A stretch of DNA of 40,959 nucleotides. Source: Bacillota bacterium. GTDB taxonomy: Bacteria; Bacillota; Clostridia; Acetivibrionales; JANLFN01. The notes beneath the pieces are model-generated. The model saw only the letters and a program-made list of their open reading frames with translations, made no database searches and was not told the DNA's origin. The stretch spans positions 1 through 40,959 of the forward strand of contig JAEWTV010000099.1 in NCBI GenBank assembly GCA_023397675.1. The letters are read 5' to 3'. The position numbers and the translations under genes are program-made. The stretch's first letter is position 1. The number at the start of each line of letters is the position of its first letter. Positions 7,894 to 15,953 of this stretch are shown in pieces.

Positions 7894-9057
7894 CTAAATT
7901 GCCAGCTTAAGTATATTCAGTACATCCTCTTTTCCAAGCTTCATAAAGCCGCCTATTTTTCCTCTGGAAGTTGCTTTTTGCGCCATTTCTTCGAGTCTGT
8001 CATCTGATATGTTTGCATCGCTTAAGGTAACCGGGAGGCCTATTTCCTTGAAGAAAGCGGTTATTCTTTTAATTCCTTCAAGTGCGGTGTTTTCAGGATT
8101 GTTGAAATCCATGTCAACGTCCCAAACTCTTACTGCAAATTGTACGAATCTGTCAAGGTTTGTTTTATACACATATTTCATCCAGGCAGGGAACACAATT
8201 GCTAATCCTGCACCATGAGTTATGTCATAAATACCGCTTATTTCATGCTCTATATCGTGGGAAGACCAGTCCTGTTCTCTTCCCATGCCTATAAGATCAC
8301 TGTGTGCATTTGTGCCAGCCCACATTATTTCCGCCCTTGCTGCATAATCCTTATTATTTTTCAATACGAGGGGAACATTGTGAATTATAGTTTTAAGAGT
8401 AGCTTCACAGTATCTATCCGATAACTCTACATTTTTTGTGTTGGTAAAATATCTTTCCATTACATGGGCCATGATATCTGATGCACCGCAAGCTGTTTGA
8501 TAATCCGGTAATGTATGGGTCAATTCCGGATTAAGGATACAAAACTGAGGCCTTAAAATAAGATTTGTGCAACCACGCTTAAACTGTCCATCTTCGTTAG
8601 TGATAACAGTACTTGGGCTGGTTTCGCTTCCTGCTGCGGGTATTGTAAGAACTACGCCGATTGGCAAAGCTGTTTGGGCTACTGCCTTTCCTGAATAAAA
8701 ATCCCAGACATCACCTTCATAAGGTACGCCCATGGATATTGCTTTTGCAGAATCTATAACACTGCCGCCGCCAACTGTAAGTATAAATTTGATAGAATTT
8801 TTCCGGCAAATATCAATTCCTTCCTTAACCAGGTCAAGACGGGGATTTGGTTTTACTCCTGCAAGTTCTATATATTGAATTCCCGAATCTTTCAGTGATT
8901 TAATTACCCTGTTGTACAAGCCGGACTTTTTTATGCTGCCTCCACCATAATGAAGAAGGACGTTATCGCTGAACCTTTTTGTTTCTGCCCCAACCTGCTC
9001 TTCTGTGCTTTTTCCGAATATTATTTTAGTCGCATTTTGAAAAGTAAAGTTCTCCAT
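7894..9057 (-). CDS. iron-containing alcohol dehydrogenase (butanol dehydrogenase type)
   Basis: A 387-residue group III alcohol dehydrogenase, like the NAD(P)H-dependent butanol dehydrogenases of clostridia. It reduces aldehydes to alcohols in fermentation and regenerates NAD(P)+. The nucleotide-binding motif GGGSVIDSAKA is at about 96-106. The metal ligands are visible as D194 and H198 (DIMAH), H267 and H281. Length matches the family. The start ATG at 9057 has AAGGAG 5 nt upstream. It has its own promoter, is not in an operon, and converges on the ATPase gene. Which aldehyde it prefers cannot be read from the sequence. Confidence 0.92.
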   Translation of the reverse strand: MENFTFQNATKIIFGKSTEEQVGAETKRFSDNVLLHYGGGSIKKSGLYNRVIKSLKDSGIQYIELAGVKPNPRLDLVKEGIDICRKNSIKFILTVGGGSVIDSAKAISMGVPYEGDVWDFYSGKAVAQTALPIGVVLTIPAAGSETSPSTVITNEDGQFKRGCTNLILRPQFCILNPELTHTLPDYQTACGASDIMAHVMERYFTNTKNVELSDRYCEATLKTIIHNVPLVLKNNKDYAARAEIMWAGTNAHSDLIGMGREQDWSSHDIEHEISGIYDITHGAGLAIVFPAWMKYVYKTNLDRFVQFAVRVWDVDMDFNNPENTALEGIKRITAFFKEIGLPVTLSDANISDDRLEEMAQKATSRGKIGGFMKLGKEDVLNILKLAI

Positions 9058-9098
9058 AAAAATCTCCTTTTTGGGTAAATTTTTTAATTACACCCTTT

Positions 9099-9127
9099 AT
9101 AATATAATATTTTTTTTTATTGCTCAA
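9099..9127 (-). promoter_or_regulatory. promoter of the alcohol dehydrogenase
   Basis: On the minus strand TTGAGC (9127-9122) and TATTAT (9104-9099) are separated by 17 bp of A-rich sequence, about 42 bp before the start codon. Confidence 0.55.
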
Positions 9128-9184
9128 ACTATTGAATTATATTATTGACAGGGTGAAAAAATATAAAATATGAGGCTTTTTATA

Positions 9185-9211
9185 TTTACAAACAAGTCGT
9201 TATGATATAAT
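9185..9211 (+). promoter_or_regulatory. extended -10 promoter
   Basis: TATAAT at 9206-9211 is preceded directly by TGA (extended -10). A weak TTTACA at 9185-9190 lies 15 bp upstream. It would drive the small membrane protein and nudC. Confidence 0.55.
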
Positions 9212-9236
9212 GACTTATTGAGGAGGATGCAAACAA

Positions 9237-9566
9237 ATGGACTTTTTATTCAAGCACAAAACAAAGATAGCTCTAGCATTAGGATTGCTCTTTATTTTAT
9301 ACGGGATTGCCGGAGCAATATTTAAATTTAATGTTCGAAACAGTGTATCCGATAATGTAAGCTTTGTCCTCATGGTTTCGGTTTTTTACCTTTACTTTGG
9401 AGGACGTAACAGGAATACTCGGGCTACTAAAACAGAGCAGCAAAAAGATAATATTGATAAGATTTCAGGTCAAACTCCCGTAGAAGATGTTGACATTAAC
9501 GATAAAGAAGTACAAAATGAAGTAAATAAAAATACAGAAAATGAAAGTAAAATAGACAAGGAATAG
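9237..9566 (+). CDS. small two-helix membrane protein
   Basis: A 109-residue protein with two hydrophobic segments, about residues 10-29 (ALALGLLFILYGIAGAIF) and 41-55, then a long hydrophilic, Asn/Asp/Glu/Lys-rich tail from about 57 that is probably cytoplasmic or disordered. No family is recognised. The ATG has GAGGAGG at the right spacing, and the gene ends 4 nt before nudC, so the two are co-transcribed. The tail has no catalytic motif. Confidence 0.75.
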   Translation: MDFLFKHKTKIALALGLLFILYGIAGAIFKFNVRNSVSDNVSFVLMVSVFYLYFGGRNRNTRATKTEQQKDNIDKISGQTPVEDVDINDKEVQNEVNKNTENESKIDKE

Positions 9567-9570
9567 TATT

Positions 9571-10404
9571 ATGCAGAAAAAAAGTATATACGAAAGATAT
9601 GAGGCGGGGGTCACTCCACCTGAAGCTAATTGTGAAAGTTCAGTGTGGTTCATGTTTAACAGTGATAATCTTCTTGTATATTTAAAAGGCGAATCTTTTG
9701 AAATCCCATTTATTAAGTCTCCTGAAGATTTGAAATTAAAAACTATAAGGACACAGTATCTTGGACTGCTTGACGGGAAAAATTGTTACTGTGCTGAAAT
9801 AGAAAAACCGGAAGCCCTGCCGCAAAACTACGATTTTAAAGGCTTACGCTACTTATTTGATTTTTTGGATATAGATATATATTTCCTTGCTGGAAAGGCA
9901 AAGCAAGTTATTGATTGGGACAGAACGCACAGGTTCTGCGGTCAATGCGGTTCCAAAACAAAACAAATGGAAGGTGAAAGGGCAAAGATTTGCCCGGAAT
10001 GCGGTTTTATAAGCTACCCAAGGATTTCTCCTGCGGTAATTGTCGGAGTAGTAAGGGATGGAAAACTGCTTATGGCGCATTCTACCCATTATAGTGGAAA
10101 CTTTTATAGTATAATAGCAGGTTTTCTGGAAGTAGGAGAGACGCTTGAGGATTGTGTTCAAAGAGAACTTATGGAAGAGGTTGGCATTAAGGTAAAGAAC
10201 ATAAGGTACTTTGCGAACCAGCCATGGCCTTTCCCAAATTCACTCATGATAGGTTTCCTTGCTGATTATGAGAGTGGGGAAATAACTGTTGATGGTGTTG
10301 AAATTGATGATGCAGGGTGGTATAGAAGCAGTGAAATTCCTTTAATACCTTCTAAAGTTAGCATTGCTCGAAAAATTATTGACTGGTTTAAGGAAAACTA
10401 TTAA
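9571..10404 (+). CDS. nudC: NAD+/NADH pyrophosphatase (NudC-type Nudix hydrolase)
   Basis: A 277-residue Nudix enzyme that cleaves NAD(H) to NMN(H) and AMP; the family also removes NAD caps from RNA. A four-cysteine zinc ribbon (CGQCG then CPECG) lies at about 119-143. It is followed by the Nudix box GFLEVGETLEDCVQRELMEE, which contains the REL-EE metal ligands, and the NudC-specific NQPWPFPNSLM segment. The three elements in this order are diagnostic of NudC rather than a generic Nudix protein. The start ATG follows the upstream stop by 4 nt, with its ribosome site (AAGGA) inside the preceding gene. It is the second gene of a run that continues with yqxD and ybaK. Confidence 0.93.
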   Translation: MQKKSIYERYEAGVTPPEANCESSVWFMFNSDNLLVYLKGESFEIPFIKSPEDLKLKTIRTQYLGLLDGKNCYCAEIEKPEALPQNYDFKGLRYLFDFLDIDIYFLAGKAKQVIDWDRTHRFCGQCGSKTKQMEGERAKICPECGFISYPRISPAVIVGVVRDGKLLMAHSTHYSGNFYSIIAGFLEVGETLEDCVQRELMEEVGIKVKNIRYFANQPWPFPNSLMIGFLADYESGEITVDGVEIDDAGWYRSSEIPLIPSKVSIARKIIDWFKENY

Positions 10405-10425
10405 ATTAAAGCGTAAAGGTGTTCA

Positions 10426-10863
10426 ATGAGGATTCTTGTAGATGCTGATGCTTGTCCGGTAAAACAAATAATTGTCAGGCTTGCGAAGGAATTTGCAATA
10501 CCTGTTCTTATGTTTATAGATACAAGTCATGTACTTGATGATGGGTACTCTGAAATTATAACTGTAGACAAGGCAAGGGATTCAGTAGATATTGCACTTG
10601 TTAACAGGATATTGCCCGGGGATATTGTTGTAACACAGGACTATGGAGTGGCTGCAATGGCTGTTCCCAAAAGGTCTAAAGCGTTAAATCAGAATGGTTT
10701 GATATATAGTGATGATAACCTTGACAGGCTGCTATTTGAAAGGCACATATCTCAAAAGCTCAGAAGATCGGGAGGCAGAACAAAGGGGCCAGGGAAAAGA
10801 ACGAAACAGGAAGATGAGTCATTTGAAAAGGCTTTGAGAAGCCTTATTGAACAAAATAATTAA
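10426..10863 (+). CDS. yqxD: YaiI/YqxD (DUF188) family PIN-like protein
   Basis: A 145-residue conserved protein of the YaiI/YqxD family, related in fold to PIN/NYN nucleases. Family signatures are ILVDADACPVK at the N terminus (acidic pocket), a central DIVVTQDYGVAAMA, and the basic GGRTKGPGKRT near the end. The function is not established. The ATG follows AAAGGTG, 21 nt after nudC, so it is probably in the same transcript. Length is normal. Confidence 0.88.
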   Translation: MRILVDADACPVKQIIVRLAKEFAIPVLMFIDTSHVLDDGYSEIITVDKARDSVDIALVNRILPGDIVVTQDYGVAAMAVPKRSKALNQNGLIYSDDNLDRLLFERHISQKLRRSGGRTKGPGKRTKQEDESFEKALRSLIEQNN

Positions 10864-10931
10864 AACATATGCCGAATGTCATTGGGACAATTTTTGGCAC
10901 ATTATCAGAATAATTATTGCAGGTGAGGAAT

Positions 10932-11417
10932 ATGAAAAAAACCAACGCTGTCAGGCATCTGGATACTTTAAAAATAAGGTATGAGTTGCTTGAATATGAA
11001 GTTGATGAAGATGATCTGAGCGCAGAAACTGTAGCCGGAAAAATAGGTCTCCAGTTGGAAAAGGTTTTTAAGACACTGGTTGTACGTGGTGATAAAACAG
11101 GTGTGCTAATGGCTTGCGTACCGAGTGTGGGGGAACTTGATTTAAAGGCACTTGCAGCAGCAAGTGGAAATAAAAAAGTTGAAATGGTTCCACTAAAGGA
11201 GGTACTTCCGCTGACAGGATACATCAGAGGAGGGGTATCGCCGATAGGTGCTAAAAAGGCATATCCCGTATATCTTGACAGGGGCGCGCTTGATCACGAT
11301 TCCATATCCATAAGCGCAGGTGTCCGGGGCTGCCAGATATTTATAAATCCGAAAGATTTAATGAAAGCTGCAAATGTAGCTCAGACAACTGAATTGATAC
11401 ACAAAGGTAAACTATAA
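10932..11417 (+). CDS. ybaK: YbaK/EbsC-type aminoacyl-tRNA deacylase
   Basis: A 161-residue member of the YbaK family, which hydrolyses Cys-tRNA(Pro) made by mistake by prolyl-tRNA synthetase. Typical pieces are KTLVVRG at about 50, then MACVPSVGELDLKALAAAS, the GYIRGGVSPIG loop, and a C-terminal SAGVRGCQIFINPKDL. The ATG at 10932 is preferred over an in-frame TTG at 10917, because AGGTGA lies between them. The lipoprotein gene starts 28 nt downstream. The role as a translation quality-control factor is by family; it acts in the cytoplasm. Confidence 0.92.
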   Translation: MKKTNAVRHLDTLKIRYELLEYEVDEDDLSAETVAGKIGLQLEKVFKTLVVRGDKTGVLMACVPSVGELDLKALAAASGNKKVEMVPLKEVLPLTGYIRGGVSPIGAKKAYPVYLDRGALDHDSISISAGVRGCQIFINPKDLMKAANVAQTTELIHKGKL

Positions 11418-11445
11418 TTATAAAAGAACGTATAGGGGGTAACAA

Positions 11446-12027
11446 ATGAAGTTCCATAAAAAGAAGTTATTTTTAGTCATTTGTCTTGCATTTACTTTTA
11501 TAAGCTTAACGCTTACGGGCTGCGGATCAAGCAGTAAAAGTTCATCGGAAGGTACTACAGTATCTGTTCCCCCACCATCTGCAGAAACCAAAATATTTGA
11601 GGATATAAAACAGGGTATTAAATTTAATTACCCTGCAAATTGGGAAGTCAAAAGTGACAAAAAAATGATAGCTTCATATACCTCAAAGGCTTCTAAGGAA
11701 AAAGATTTGTACTCATTTAATATAATTGCTGTAGATTCCAAAGAGACAATAGACTGGAGCACATACGGTAAACAGGCTGAAAAAGATCTTATGAAGCAAT
11801 TAAAAGAAGGAAAGATATTATCCAATACAAATGTAAAGGTAGCAGGTTTTGATGGAATAAGAATTGAATATACAAGTAAAGTATATGATGTTAAAATGAA
11901 AAGCTTTTCATTAACATTTGGTAAGGATAAAAAACTATATGTTGTAACAGCTGGGGGGTCCGAATCAGCGTATGATATGAATGCTTCCGCGATGGACAAC
12001 CTGGTAAAATCACTCACTTTAAATTAA
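11446..12027 (+). CDS. PsbP-like lipoprotein, copy 1
   Basis: A 193-residue lipoprotein. The N terminus MKFHKKKLFLVICLAF leads to the lipobox LTGC (lipidated Cys at about 27), then a Ser-rich linker. The globular part begins with IKFNYPANWEV and ends with a NLVKSLTL helix, the layout of small PsbP-like/DUF1795-type domains found in clostridial lipoproteins. The fold assignment is by pattern; the function is unknown. It sits on the outer face of the membrane. It follows ybaK by 28 nt behind AGGGGGT, and a strong terminator follows. It is a clear paralogue of the genes at 12254 and 13477. Confidence 0.82.
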   Translation: MKFHKKKLFLVICLAFTFISLTLTGCGSSSKSSSEGTTVSVPPPSAETKIFEDIKQGIKFNYPANWEVKSDKKMIASYTSKASKEKDLYSFNIIAVDSKETIDWSTYGKQAEKDLMKQLKEGKILSNTNVKVAGFDGIRIEYTSKVYDVKMKSFSLTFGKDKKLYVVTAGGSESAYDMNASAMDNLVKSLTLN

Positions 12028-12040
12028 TAATTAAAGTATT

Positions 12041-12079
12041 AAGATGGTTCTTGAATAGTTATTAAGAACCATCTTTTTT
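12041..12079 (+). terminator. intrinsic terminator
   Basis: AAGATGGTTCTT and its exact complement form a 12-bp stem with an 11-nt loop, followed by a T-run. It ends the transcript from the small membrane protein/nudC through copy 1. Confidence 0.85.
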
Positions 12080-12188
12080 ATACTTATTACCCAAAAAACA
12101 TGTATACTGTCAATTCACGTTATCCTCTTAATTAATGTTAAATATAGTTAAAGAATATTGTAGTTTTTAAAAATATCAATTTTGTTTA

Positions 12189-12217
12189 TTGCCAAAACAA
12201 ATAATAAAATGTATAAT
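12189..12217 (+). promoter_or_regulatory. strong promoter of lipoprotein copy 2
   Basis: TTGCCA at 12189-12194 and a consensus TATAAT at 12212-12217 are exactly 17 bp apart, 37 bp before the ATG. Confidence 0.75.
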
Positions 12218-12253
12218 CATAGAAGTTTTTTACCTAATTAAGGAGGGGAACAA

Positions 12254-12844
12254 ATGAAGTTTCAAAAGAGTAAGTTATTATTAGTAGTTTGTTTGGTTGT
12301 TGTATTCATGAGTGTAATGCTCACAGGCTGTGGATCAAGTGATAGTTCATCCGCAAGTTCCGATTCTTCATCGGACTCATCAGCTGCAGCACCTGCAGCA
12401 GGAACAAAGGCTTTTGAAGATGCAAAGAGTGGTATAAAATTCAATTATCCAGAAGGCTGGAAACTTGAAGAATCCAGCGTTGAAGGAATGATTGCCGCAT
12501 ATGCAAACCAGGACCCAACAAATTTATTCACATTTAACCTTATTACATCAAAGAATGAGGCAAATGGCGATTTCAGTGCATATGGGAAACAGATGGAAGA
12601 AGCATTAAAATCTCAGCTTGATAATGGAAAAATTTTATCTAATAAAAGCGTAAAAGTAGCTGGCTGCGATGGAGTAAAAATTGAGTATACCGGAGAAATT
12701 TCTGGTTTGAAAATGAAAAACTCTACATTGATATTTGGAAAAGATAAAAATATGTTTGTATTAACAGTTGCAGGAACTGAAAGTGGATATGATAAGAATG
12801 CAGCTGATATGAAGAACCTGGAAAAATCAATTTCATTAAAGTAA
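12254..12844 (+). CDS. PsbP-like lipoprotein, copy 2
   Basis: A 196-residue lipoprotein with lipobox LTGC, a Ser/Asp-rich linker of about 25 residues, and the same PsbP-like domain: IKFNYPEGWKL, then SAYGKQMEEALKSQL, then a closing KNLEKSISL. It has its own promoter and terminator, so it is a single-gene unit. The ribosome site is AAGGAGGGG. Domain length and order match copies 1 and 3, with the linker the most variable part. Function unknown; it is probably an abundant surface lipoprotein given the near-consensus promoter and ribosome site. Confidence 0.82.
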   Translation: MKFQKSKLLLVVCLVVVFMSVMLTGCGSSDSSSASSDSSSDSSAAAPAAGTKAFEDAKSGIKFNYPEGWKLEESSVEGMIAAYANQDPTNLFTFNLITSKNEANGDFSAYGKQMEEALKSQLDNGKILSNKSVKVAGCDGVKIEYTGEISGLKMKNSTLIFGKDKNMFVLTVAGTESGYDKNAADMKNLEKSISLK

Positions 12845-12855
12845 TAACAAACAAA

Positions 12856-12889
12856 AAAGGATGGTCCTCAATGGATCATCCTTTTTTTT
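12856..12889. terminator. intrinsic terminator
   Basis: AAAGGATGGTCC pairs with GGATCATCCTTT (one G-U pair), with a 5-nt loop, followed by T8. It lies between the convergent copy 2 and Asp23 genes. Confidence 0.85.
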
Positions 12890-12897
12890 GCAAATTA

Positions 12898-13278
12898 CTA
12901 TTCACTTTTCTTAAAATCTTTTTCAACATTCACACCTACAACATTTACGTCAACCTCTGATACATTGAGGTCTGTCATATTCTCAACCGCTTCACGCACA
13001 CGGTCCTGAATCTTTTTTGCTACCATATGTATTTTACAGCCATATTCAACTACTATTGACACTTCAATGATAACTTCCTTTTCGCCTGACTGTACCTTGA
13101 CACCTTTTCCAAGGTTTTTTCTGCCAAGTATGCTGGCTATGCCTTCAACAAAACCACCACTTAAAGATGTAACGTTTTCTACATCAGCGGCTGCAATTCC
13201 AGCAATTATACCTATGACCTCATCTGAAATACGAACTTTGTCTTTTCTGACATTATTATTATTTACAATTTCAGACAT
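12898..13278 (-). CDS. Asp23/Gls24 family envelope-stress protein
   Basis: A 126-residue member of the Asp23/Gls24 (YloU-like) family. These small proteins bind near the membrane or to envelope partners and respond to envelope or alkaline stress. The family pattern VRISDEVIGIIAGIAAADVE is followed by a Gly-rich turn, VEVSIVVEYG-like strands, and a final NVVGVNV strand. The start ATG at 13278 has GGGGGTGAT upstream. A TGATATAAT extended -10 lies at about 13310-13302. The gene is inserted on the opposite strand between two paralogous lipoproteins, which suggests an envelope theme. Confidence 0.9.
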   Translation of the reverse strand: MSEIVNNNNVRKDKVRISDEVIGIIAGIAAADVENVTSLSGGFVEGIASILGRKNLGKGVKVQSGEKEVIIEVSIVVEYGCKIHMVAKKIQDRVREAVENMTDLNVSEVDVNVVGVNVEKDFKKSE

Positions 13279-13476
13279 GTTATCACCCCCAATATATTTT
13301 AATTATATCATTTGTTAAGATTTGTTGGTATATTATTTTTGATTGGTACCAGCTACAATTGATGGGAGTAAATTTTGTTAATAATTTCATTATATTTGGT
13401 GTTGTTTATTTGACTGTATAATTATAAAATGTAATTGATAATGTGGGGTAGATACCCGTATAAGGAGGAGAAACTT

Positions 13477-14172
13477 TTGAAATTTCAGGGTAAAAAATTA
13501 GCATTGGTGGTATGTCTGGTTGTTGTATTCATGAGTGCAATGCTCACAGGCTGCGGATCAAGCAGTAGCTCATCTGCAGACAGTGCATTTTCAACAACAA
13601 TTGAGGAAACAACAACTGACTCAGCTGCAAGTACGCCCGATAAAACAAATGAACAATCAGGTTTATTGGGTTCGGCAGCAACCAAATCTGAAAAAACAGA
13701 TTCAGCACAGGCCGCACCAGCAGGTACAAAAACCTATGAGAACGCAAAGTATGGTATTAAATTCAATTATCCGCAAGCATGGACAATGCAGGAAGGCTCT
13801 GGGAATGGTTTAGTTGTAATGTTTATAACAAATCAGACAGATCCCAAAAAAGTTGCTAGCCTAAATCTTGCAGTAGAAGAACTTCCTAAGGGCATTACAC
13901 TGGATGACTATAACAAAACAGCTGAAGGCCAGTTAAAGAGTGCTATTTCAGGATTTAAAATGTTGAGCACCAACAATATATCTGTAGGAGACAATAAAGC
14001 TATAAGTCTGGAGTATCTTGGTGAACAGCAGGGCGTTAAGTTAAGCTGCCTTTCAACCTTCTTCGTCAGAGATGGCAAAGCATTTGTATTTACTTTTGCA
14101 GGTGTTGAAGCCGGATACGCAAGTGTACTTCCGGATGTTAAGAGCCTGTTTAAATCAGTTTCTTTCAAGTAA
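13477..14172 (+). CDS. PsbP-like lipoprotein, copy 3 with long linker
   Basis: A 231-residue lipoprotein paralogue. After the lipobox LTGC comes a Ser/Thr/Glu/Gln-rich linker of about 65 residues, much longer than in copies 1 and 2. The same domain follows (IKFNYPQAWTM to VKSLFKSVSF). The start is TTG at 13477, 6 nt after AAGGAGGAG; an in-frame TTG at 13435 lies upstream of the ribosome site. The signal peptide (about KKLALVVCLVVVFMSAML) is nearly the same as in copy 2, so the signal and lipobox segment is the best conserved part of the pair. A terminator follows. Confidence 0.82.
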   Translation: MKFQGKKLALVVCLVVVFMSAMLTGCGSSSSSSADSAFSTTIEETTTDSAASTPDKTNEQSGLLGSAATKSEKTDSAQAAPAGTKTYENAKYGIKFNYPQAWTMQEGSGNGLVVMFITNQTDPKKVASLNLAVEELPKGITLDDYNKTAEGQLKSAISGFKMLSTNNISVGDNKAISLEYLGEQQGVKLSCLSTFFVRDGKAFVFTFAGVEAGYASVLPDVKSLFKSVSFK

Positions 14173-14190
14173 TTTAAAAGATAAGTATTC

Positions 14191-14217
14191 AAGGTGGCTA
14201 TCATAGCCACCTTTTTT
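14191..14217 (+). terminator. intrinsic terminator
   Basis: AAGGTGGCTA and TAGCCACCTT form a perfect 10-bp stem with a 3-nt loop, followed by T6. Confidence 0.88.
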
Positions 14218-14319
14218 GTTTTATTTGTTCTTTTTATTAAAAACAATAACATATTTCTCCTGAAAGCTACAGAAAATACATTTAAGAATATATTCCCGTA
14301 AATGCTGAAAGGAGATTCA

Positions 14320-15816
14320 ATGAAAATACTGCTGGTTTATCCGTCATACCCAAAAACCTACTGGAGCTTTTATTATGCCCTGAAGTTTATATCCAAAAAA
14401 GCGAGCTTTCCGCCTCTTGGCCTGATGACTATAGCAGCAATGCTTCCCGGTGAATGGGAAAAAAGACTTATAGATATGAATGTGGATTCCCTAAAGGAGA
14501 AAGACATTCTATGGGCTGACTATGTTTTTATAAGCGCAATGGCAATACAAACTGAATCAACAGTAAAGGTTATAGAACAGTGTAAAAGGCTGGGTAAAAA
14601 AATCGTTGCCGGAGGACCGCTGTTCACCTGCGAATTTGAAAAATTTGAAGAGGTTGATTATTTAATTTTAAATGAAGGTGAAATAACTCTTTCCCAATTT
14701 ATAAAGGATCTAAAAAACGGACAACCAAGGCATATTTATACTTCTAATGAATGGGCCAACCTTGAAGAGGCACCAGTGCCTTTATGGAATCTTATAAAAA
14801 TAAAAAAGTATGCCACAATGAGTATACAATATTCGAGGGGCTGCCCCTTTAATTGTGATTTTTGCAATATTACATCTCTTTACGGTCATAACCCAAGAAC
14901 CAAAAGTAAAACACAGCTTCTTTCGGAGCTTGAAGCATTGTATAAGACTGGCTGGAGGGGCGGTGTTTTCTTTGTTGACGATAATTTTATTGGCAATAAG
15001 AGAAAGCTTAAGGAAGAAATCCTTCCTGCTCTTATTAGTTGGATGAACAAAAGAAAGCATCCGTTTTCCTTTATGACTGAAGCATCAATTAATCTTTCCG
15101 ATGATGAGCAATTGATGCATCTGATGGTTGAGGCAGGCTTCCATACGGTATTTGTAGGTATTGAAACAACCAATGAAGATAGCCTTCTGGAATGCAATAA
15201 GCTTCAGAATAAAGACAGAGACTTGATAGCTTGTGTCAAGAAAATTCAAAAGTCAGGGCTCCAGGTACAGGGAGGTTTTATTGTAGGATTTGACAGTGAT
15301 AATATTAAGGTTTTTGACAAACTGGTAGTATTTATACAGGAAAGCGGTATTGCAGCAGCAATGGTAGGTCTGCTTAATGCTCCAAAGGGGACAAAACTTC
15401 ATAAAAGGCTTTCTGAAGAGGGAAGGCTGTTGAATGAAATATCAGGTGATAATACGGATTTTACTATGAATTTTATTCCCAAAATGAATTATGAAACACT
15501 TATGAAGGGTTACAAAAATATTGTTGATACCATCTATTCTCCAAAGTACTACTACAACAGGGTAAAGGTGTTTCTTAAGGAATATTCACCTTATAAGCTG
15601 AATGTTAAGCATTTTCATTTAAGCTATTTGACTGCGTTTTTAAAGTCAATATTCAGGCTTGGTATCGTCGGAGCTGAAAGGCAATATTATTGGAAACTGT
15701 TTTTCTGGACCTTGTTCAGAAGGCCTCGGGCATTTAGTACTGCGATGACACTATCCATTTATGGTTTTCACTTTAGAAAGATTTATCAGGAAAGTCTTAT
15801 ACCTACAAAATCTTAG
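14320..15816 (+). CDS. B12-binding radical SAM protein with DUF4070
   Basis: A 498-residue enzyme. Residues 1-140 form a cobalamin-binding-like Rossmann domain (MKILLVYPSYP, then KKIVAGGP), without an obvious DxHxxG cobalamin motif. The radical SAM core follows with RGCPFNCDFCNI, the Cx3Cx2C cluster site. The C-terminal part, with FNFIPKMNYETL-like sequence and SPKYYYNRVKVF, fits DUF4070, known from proteins such as HpnR-type methylases. The family carries out radical methylation or rearrangement of poorly activated carbons; the substrate here is not known. The start ATG at 14320 has AAAGGAGA 4-5 nt upstream; an in-frame ATG at 14302 precedes that site. It stands alone, without clear partner genes. 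Confidence 0.87.
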   Translation: MKILLVYPSYPKTYWSFYYALKFISKKASFPPLGLMTIAAMLPGEWEKRLIDMNVDSLKEKDILWADYVFISAMAIQTESTVKVIEQCKRLGKKIVAGGPLFTCEFEKFEEVDYLILNEGEITLSQFIKDLKNGQPRHIYTSNEWANLEEAPVPLWNLIKIKKYATMSIQYSRGCPFNCDFCNITSLYGHNPRTKSKTQLLSELEALYKTGWRGGVFFVDDNFIGNKRKLKEEILPALISWMNKRKHPFSFMTEASINLSDDEQLMHLMVEAGFHTVFVGIETTNEDSLLECNKLQNKDRDLIACVKKIQKSGLQVQGGFIVGFDSDNIKVFDKLVVFIQESGIAAAMVGLLNAPKGTKLHKRLSEEGRLLNEISGDNTDFTMNFIPKMNYETLMKGYKNIVDTIYSPKYYYNRVKVFLKEYSPYKLNVKHFHLSYLTAFLKSIFRLGIVGAERQYYWKLFFWTLFRRPRAFSTAMTLSIYGFHFRKIYQESLIPTKS

Positions 15817-15876
15817 ATATTTGGACAAAATCATACAAAATATTTTAAAATTTTTCAATATATATAAGTTAAGGAT

Positions 15877-15906
15877 TTGCTAAAATTGAAATATTTGTGA
15901 TAAAAT
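15877..15906 (+). promoter_or_regulatory. promoter of the signalling operon
   Basis: TTGCTA at 15877-15882 and TAAAAT at 15901-15906 are 18 bp apart, and TGA directly precedes the -10 (extended form). It lies about 48 bp before the ATG of the fusion gene. Confidence 0.5.
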
Positions 15907-15953
15907 AATATGCATCTATAGATGTGTATTTTCTTTTTTCCGGGGGTTAAGTC

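Noticed and set aside
13534..13813. Gln/His-rich frames in the linker of lipoprotein copy 3
   Set aside because: They arise from the low-complexity Ser/Thr/Gln codons of the linker.
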